From: Hypoxylon rubiginosum
Taxonomy: Eukaryota > Ascomycota > Sordariomycetes > Xylariales > Hypoxylaceae
Reading direction: 5' to 3'
Assembly: GCA_902806565.1 (NCBI GenBank)
Contig: CADCXA010000007.1
Coordinates: 558,001 to 622,000 of the forward strand
DNA: 64,000 nucleotides
Positions 57,372 to 64,000 of the stretch are shown here, piece after piece (the first letter of the stretch is position 1; each line of letters opens with the position of its first letter). A program made the position numbers and the translations under genes. Below the pieces are notes generated by a model, which had not been told where the DNA came from, searched no databases, and saw only the letters and a list, made by a program, of their open reading frames with translations.

Positions 57372-57950
57372 GGTGATAGAACGGCGAAGATAGAAGCGAG
57401 ACTGAGGGATGCCGAACCGATCACCAAGACAGACGGAGGGATGATGCGAGAATGTGCGCAAGGAGCTGAATGAGAACTTGGAGCTAGAAAAGATGAAATG
57501 GGTAGATGTAAAGGCTTGGTAAAACTTGTGGTCCGTCTCAAGAACAAAGACATTTCAAAAGCCCCCCCTGAAGTAAGGGAGGAGGAAGTGGTACTGTCTC
57601 ACCAACAGCAACCCACCCGCTTGCTGTTTGTCCTACCATACCTCCCAACGTCGACAACTTTCAAGCTCGTCTCTTGTTGCGTAGACTCGTCACATTGTTA
57701 GCCATCATACATATATAGGCTGATACGTAGACGATGGATCATCAATGCTTCGATGGCAGCGATTCGACTAAGGGTGGTGGTAACGCCTCCGTTCAAACTG
57801 CATACGCAGGCCATTGATATATAAATAACTCTAGTTCGCACCAAATAAGTATTCAAATCTAATGTTGGTCCCGACCAATGGTCAAGAACCCAGATGGTAA
57901 TGACTTGGACTCAGCTTCAACATGTGCGGTACTTTGGGATGATTGACGAT

Positions 57951-58090
57951 GTGATCAATCGCGTTCGTGAAGACAGAGTAACCCTGCAAAATCTTATTGG
58001 AACCTGGGGCTGGTGTGGTAATGGCTCGGGCTACCGGCAGCCTCCATCCTCGGAGTTGACTTTCGCCATACGTCGTGCTGCGTTGGGGAG
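57951..58090. repeat. Dispersed repeat module, copy 1
   Basis: GATCAATCGCGTTCGTGAAG, CCGGCAGCCTCCATCCTCGG and CATACGTCGTGCTGCGTTGG occur in this order. The same three blocks occur in 59575-59760. Confidence 0.7.
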
Positions 58091-59574
58091 CGTCATGTCT
58101 CGCTGGTAAATAGGGTGTCGGCGTTGATGGCCCAGCTATGGAGGTAGAATGGACATGTTCTGTGTGCCGTATGGTGCTCGACAATCCGCTCGTGTGTGTT
58201 GATGCGAGTCGTAACGGAGTTTAGACATTTGTTTCGAGACGAGTTCTCTGTGCCAGAATCTGCGACGAGGTGTGAGAGGTTGCGACACGTTGATTGATAG
58301 ACCTCACATAGCTCACTATAAGTAGACATTGATTCTAGATACATTACTAGGACGTGTTGCACTCTAACGGGGAACAGCCGTTCTCACTCGCCGCGGCGGA
58401 GGTGGATTATAAAATGGAGGGTAAAAGGCTAGACTTGTGAACAGGTACTTGTTTGGGGCGACGATGCCTGCGCAGTTGGATTTCATGGGATAGGCACAGG
58501 CGATATCACATAGGCAATACGCCTTGCGCTCCTCTATCGCTTTCTGCCCAGTCCCTAGATACTATGGGTGCTGGGCACTCACATACACGAGTGAAGGATG
58601 AAGGTTACATTCCTACAGGCATGAGTGATGCTTTGCACGCGTGCAACTATACACACTGCGTCGGCATCACGCTGCATCGGCATACAAGGTTGGCGATACC
58701 CGTTCTCTGGGCCCAGGTGTTCCCATGCTCTACGATGCAAAGCTCTGACGTCAAAAGCCTCTTGTCGTGACCGAGCCGACGATCAGGGGTAGAGCATGAG
58801 AGGCGCATAGACTTGATAGATGATTAGACTCTACGGGCAAGCGATGACAAATGATGACAAACGACTACAAAGGATGAGAGGCGATGGGAAGATTGTTTGA
58901 CGAGATTTAGGCAACGATTGGGGTTCCGGAGCACCACTCGAGTCTCGAGGGAATTTCTACACTTGGTCGGGCGTACCATATTTCTAAGCTGGCCTCATTC
59001 TATGTATGATCTTCTTTTGGTATCATCTAGAGGATGGGATCACCTTACCCGTCGAGAGATTCCTAATGGGATTGGATATGGGCAGGGCATGGCTAGATGG
59101 AACCGACAACTCTACAAGAGGTAATCAAATATTCAACGATGCGACCAACGATAGGATTGAGAATAGATTGATGTTACAAAGCGTCATGCAACCTCCGCAA
59201 CGCGTGGGTCGGGGTTCAGACGACCAGGGCTACACTGATGTAGAGGGCTTGTCACGGGGCCGGTAGCAAGATGAGGATGACACGCGTTGCTCTGGATATA
59301 CCTAGGGGCTACGTACAAAATGACCTTGGCCTATCCCTTGGGTCTCCTTTGGCGACGTATCCTATCACGTATCCCCTAAACCCATGTCCTACAAGGTCGT
59401 AGGTCTGTTGATGCTGGTTGGATATCGCAGTGGGGGACTCGAGGCAATAGATGATATAGACTCCATAACGGAGGGGAACCTATAAGACGTAGATGGTGTC
59501 AAGGGGGACATGACGGCGTGGGAATAGCTCTAAATAGGTGTGATACTTCTGGATGACAGTTGACGATTAACAAC

Positions 59575-59760
59575 GAGATCGATTACGTTGGTGAATACAA
59601 AGTAACCTGTACTTGTGTCGGGCAAGCCTTGATCGGGCCGCCGGCAGCCCCGATCCTCAGGGTTGACTGCCGGCAGCCCCCAGCCTCAGACATGACAGTA
59701 GGCATACGTCGTGCTGCGTTGGTGAACACAAAGTAACCAGTACTTGTGTTGGTGGGGATC
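59575..59760. repeat. Dispersed repeat module, copy 2, with internal duplication
   Basis: GATCGATTACGTTGGTGAAT, then CCGGCAGCCCC twice in tandem, then CATACGTCGTGCTGCGTTGG, then a second copy of the TTGGTGAACACAAAGTAACC block. Order and spacing follow 57951-58090. Confidence 0.7.
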
Positions 59761-60481
59761 TTGAGTTGACATATATATGCTGTGTACTGTTTAGGGCTGT
59801 CGTTGACGCAGAGGGCCAAGTGATTTAGCGAAGAGAATAACGCAGTGTATATTTGGAACTAGACACTGACGGGAAATTGGCTGTCGTATAAGAACTGTTG
59901 GGAGATTGTCCTTATTATTACGGTTGCAGAGATGGTCACTTCAGCAGCGTAGTTAGAATTAATATTGCGTAGTTGACCGTAGAAGAAGGCAGCAACATTC
60001 TCTCGATAGAATTCAGGACGGCTGTTGGATATGACGACATTCGTACATCTGAGCTTCGGATTCAAGTCCAGCACACCTATAAGGATATTTCTCCAAGATG
60101 GAATCGATATTCTTAGAGAGAAGTAAAATTAATAAATGCTTTGTCTGGGTCGGGCTTGGTAAAGGCGTGATGCATTCGTATGGATAACTTACGGCGTAGG
60201 TAGATGGAGGAGATTCTGTCCGGTGAGAGAGCCCCTATTTAGTGGGAGAGCCCCTATTCAATGGGAATGGAGTCCGTATGAAGTGTATCAAGGTGAATTG
60301 GCACGAGACTGGACTGCTCTCTCTTTATTCGGGATCTGGGATCTTCGTAACGTGAATGTCGGGTCCATCATGGGATGAGGTTTCGGGTTCTGGGGCCGAC
60401 CGATGTTCCATTACGGGGACAGATATTGCAACATCTTTAGGATTCCGGTGTTTGCCAGCGGGCAAATGAAGGATCGAGGGG

Positions 60482-60613
60482 GATGATTGAGCAGTACAAT
60501 TGAACAGGATGGCTGAAAAAGACAATTGAACAAGATGCTTGAACAGGATTGTTGAGCAGGACAATTGAACAGGGTGATTGAGCAGGATAGTCGAACATGT
60601 AGATTGAACAGCG
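60482..60613. repeat. ~15-bp minisatellite (TTGAACAGGATGG)n
   Basis: About eight imperfect units of TTGAACAGGAtgg / TTGAGCAGGAcaa. The minus frame encodes a Cys/Phe/Leu-rich repeat (LFNC and SCSI variants) but is not a credible gene. Confidence 0.85.
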
Positions 60614-63600
60614 TGAAGTTGGAACCAGCTCCGAGGATGGATGCTAAGGACTGCCAGTCAAGCCCTCCCATATGTGCTCACATAGGACCAGTTTGACTTT
60701 AGAGCATCAATACTAGTAGGCAGCATTTTTCATCCCCTCAAAGGATAGCCGGTTTCGGCGTTTTCTCGTAGACTGCGTGTGACAACTACCCGCTCTTGAA
60801 GGCTACGTGAAAGTTGGTATAACGACGGCAATTTAGGAGGTTGTTAACCGGATAGTTTTGTTCGTTTGTTCATTTTAGGTATACCTACCGGTCTCGGTAG
60901 AGCGAGCCACTTGGATTGTGGTATCGTGAAGCCGCTAACAATCGTATAATACCAAAAAGCTACTGTGTCGACCCGCCTTGCCAGGGTGACGGTGAACTGC
61001 CTGCCGGTTTTCATACCTTGATACGGAAAATCATCGAGGCGCGTCGCCACTGCGCCAGATATTGAGGGCATGATAAAGGAAATCTATCGAGTAGCCGTCA
61101 CTCGGAAGCTGCCCTTCAACCACGCAGATAAAAAGCCCAAACTAGAAGTGAGCCAGTTGTTGAGGTTTGCTTCTTGCGAGAACCTATCAGTTTACCATCA
61201 CCACGTTGCCTATCAAAATTAGGTCGTCCAACGCCTCTTGTAGTATTAGCGGCAGAACTCACGACTCGATGCTTGTAGAAACTTTTATGTAATGTAGACC
61301 AAACATAACGCAGCTCAGGCGTTTTTTTTTTGGTTCTCGAAATCACAGCTGAGGTAGAATGTCTTCCCAGGTCCGGGTTCGCCGCTGTCAGACTTCATCC
61401 CTAAGGCTATGCAGAAGTAGCCAAGGCGATATCCTTATACGACCGAACGTCGTCAGAACCAAACAATCGGAGGATTGCCATTTTCTAGATATAAACTTGG
61501 TCAGTTCTTCGTTCCCCTGCGTAGCCGATAAAGTTAACTGGGCTTACGGCCTGTGGTGTTTTTAGAAGATTTTGGTAAACAATTTTAAATACATCGATAG
61601 GAGTCCGAGTTTCTCACGGAGAGGTTGAATGGGGTGTCGGCGGCCAAATGCCGATTCACCGGGAGTCGAGTGGACAGTCTCGTAAGGGCACGAATAGATA
61701 CTTCCTGGGTTGTGCCAAATACTTTTCACAAATTTTTCCAAGGTGGGCAGCTTCAGGGACAGCGACGACAGCGCCCTTCATGTTGATATTCGAAGTCCAG
61801 AGTCACTAGGAAGACCAGCCACATACCCACGAGAGGCGTTCTGCGCCTTGAATGGGTTTGTAAGGATTCGAAACAGAAATCCGATATCGCTACACCGCCA
61901 AAAGGTAGGGCATTATCAAGTCGGGTTCTTAGGCTCTTGATTTTAGTGCGATATATCATGATAGCCACAGTTTTTGTCGATCTTTTAGCATATTCTGTAT
62001 CTGCTTCAATGTCAACCCTACGTGCAAGCACGATGCTGGTGTACAGTTTTGCTCGCGTGTGGAATATAGTTGGTGTACAGCCTGGATGACAATGCGATGT
62101 GCTGTCTACCAGTGAGCTTGCATACGCGAGCCCGTGCTACATCCACGTTGAATTCCTACTTGTCTGGCTTAGAACCACTAATAAAGCTTACCAAAGTGCC
62201 TATTATGTTATTTGCTGACGAGTGGCTCAGATTCTGGTACGACCCTTACTCGAGATAGAACCGGTAGAAAATGGCTAATTGAAAAGTCCACGAATCACTG
62301 ACGCAGGACCAGTGTCACAAACCAAGAGGGCGCTTAAACAACGACTGCCATGAAAGGAATTCTAAGCCTAACTTTGAATAGCTACCTACCTTATAAAGGC
62401 TCCGAGGCACCTTGCCTTTTGAGACCAACCGAGCGGCTAGCCAACGTTTGACACCGCTAAGTCAATCATCTGAGGGACGAAAGCTTTCTTTCGCGACTGT
62501 CAGATTGGTTGATTGGTTGGCCAATACGTTTCACGCCGGGCGATCTGCTCTCGCCGACGAAGCCTGTTATGCGTATCCGACGAGGCAGGCCTGGAGTTTA
62601 TTATGTATCATTTAGGTTTATCTGGAAATCATCAGTAGTAAATCAAAACGTATCCACTTGCCTGCTTCTCGGAAGCATGCTTCTTCTCGGGCTCCGTGAT
62701 GTGCAGGTGGCCTTTAAGGTGGAGCAAGCAAGTTAGGATCGAGATTGAAGAGAAATATATATCAATCTACCGTCTTGGTAGCGCCTGGAGACCTAGGCCT
62801 CAGGATACCGATACTTAACTCGCGCCGTGTGTCACCTGGTGGCTAGACGATGGCTGCGAAGCTGTCCATCCAGAATGGCGATCATTGACTATGAGCGCGC
62901 ACCAATGAGTTGAGCGGGCCGCGACGGCTTCGACGACCTGGTCTGGGGGTCTCGTTATGGTGCGTAGCTTTGGGTAGACTGTATGAAAGCACTAGAACTG
63001 TTCAATTGGTTTCTAAAAAGCGCATCGCGCGAGATGCTTCTAGCCCATAGATTGACGGAGGGCGGGCAGCCTTTGATTAGAGATTGCGACTACCGTGTCA
63101 GGAAGCCTCTCGCAGCGGTTATCGTAAGCTATTGCTACGCGACTTACTAGGTTGCAAGCATCGTGACAGCTTACATTGTCATATACGTATTTAATTCTCG
63201 TAAAACTCCGGATGTAGCTTTATGCCTGTGAGCTGTTTAGCATCGACTGGCAAAAGTCCGGGCTCATACCAACATTTCAGGGCCTCTTTGTACTTTGCGT
63301 CGTTTACCAACGTATTCCCGCGCAGCCGTTGCTAGCATGACCGACGTGACTGATCGAGTTCCGCGTGATGTTCCTCGTGCAACACCGCCAAGTCTGCTGT
63401 CCCAGGCACGCGCCTGCGTGGTTTATGTGGTTGGGAGCTTTGGACTTGGCTCTAGAACTCGGCTCTTAGATTCCGAAGCAGGTTTTCCAGATCATCTTTT
63501 CTTGTCCACTTGCTTCCTATGCGTGCAACATTTATTGCGTCTAACTTCGTAAGTTCTACGATCTGTTCTTAATCGTGTGCGGGATGTCGAGTCCACCATT

Positions 63601-64000
63601 TACATGTGGAGCTAAGGGCCATCCAAATTCGTTAAAATGGTATCGCGTAAATTGATACCGCAACCCTAGTTGGGAGGACGTGCAAGGCGAATCGACCAAG
63701 TCTCACCGGAGCTACCCGGCATGCAGTGCAAGGAGTGCGGGCCAGCCAGGCCAGCGAAAAAAAAAAAATTTACAAACGGAAGAAAAAAGCTGGACCGCCA
63801 AGACCAAAAGCGGGGTACCCTTTGGATTATGAAAATACGTAACGGCCTCAACTTATAATGCAGCAAGGCGAAACACATACCAATCGACTCGTCTAATTGA
63901 GATCTATAAATTGAACTTTGTTGCATCTTTATACGATATCTTGAACAGGATTTATGGCGGATGGTAGCAAAATCGACACCTGGACCCTAGCGAGTGTACT

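Larger units (their letters stand above)
57372..64000. other. 6.6-kb gene-free right flank with repeat copies
   Basis: After the GMC promoter there is no supportable gene to the window end. Short ORFs (for example 58453-58770, 61116-61346, 62412-62736 and 63295-63552) have no domains and overlap. A dispersed module (57951-58090 and 59575-59760) and a minisatellite (60482-60613) are listed separately. A poly-A run lies at about 63758-63770. Confidence 0.5.

Noticed and set aside
57372..57461. N-terminal extension of the GMC enzyme to 57461
   Set aside because: The upstream frame begins with TTG and has no ATG; the FAD motif follows directly after the ATG at 57371.

Overview
The window looks like nuclear DNA of a filamentous ascomycete (Pezizomycotina, probably a sordariomycete). 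Genes are monocistronic and lie on both strands. They are interrupted by short introns (about 50-230 bp) with GT..AG ends and CTAAC/CTGAC-type branch points. The proteins belong to fungal families: Rtp1, Ptc6, Aim19, HET-C, an AA9 lytic polysaccharide monooxygenase and a GMC oxidoreductase. I see no operons, rRNA, convincing tRNA or CRISPR array. Exon structures were read by eye from splice signals and reading phase and have not been tested against transcripts. Layout: 0-0.75 kb holds decayed gene fragments, one of them GNAT-like. 2.7-20.7 kb is a normal, mostly conserved chromosomal block: an Rtp1-like RNA polymerase II import factor, a nine-exon TDT/SLAC1-family anion transporter with two tiny exons, a Ptc6-like mitochondrial PP2C phosphatase, an Hlj1-like ER-membrane J-protein, an Aim19-like mitochondrial protein, a Siw14-like phosphatase and a D-amino-acid oxidase. 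20.7-24.9 kb is gene-poor. 24.9-29.1 kb has a HET-C protein gene and a GT32-type glycosyltransferase gene, tail to tail. At 30.6-33.6 kb lies a large fungal gene of unknown function with a frameshift. At 34.7-35.5 kb lies an AA9 LPMO gene. 35.8-41.9 kb is the most unusual part. A single uninterrupted 1143-residue ORF joins four modules: a SAM methyltransferase-like domain, a berberine-bridge-enzyme-type FAD oxidase, a phosphomevalonate-kinase-like P-loop domain and an adenine-phosphoribosyltransferase-like domain. It is transcribed divergently from a GTP cyclohydrolase I gene. The pair suggests a small purine- or pteridine-related specialised metabolism locus, which is an inference. From about 42 kb to the right end the window looks like an accessory compartment. 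It has long gene-free stretches, minisatellites, frameshifted or duplicated gene fragments and dispersed repeat copies. Only two intact genes stand out there: a DEDDh-exonuclease-like protein (46.1-47.2 kb) and a GMC oxidoreductase (55.4-57.4 kb).
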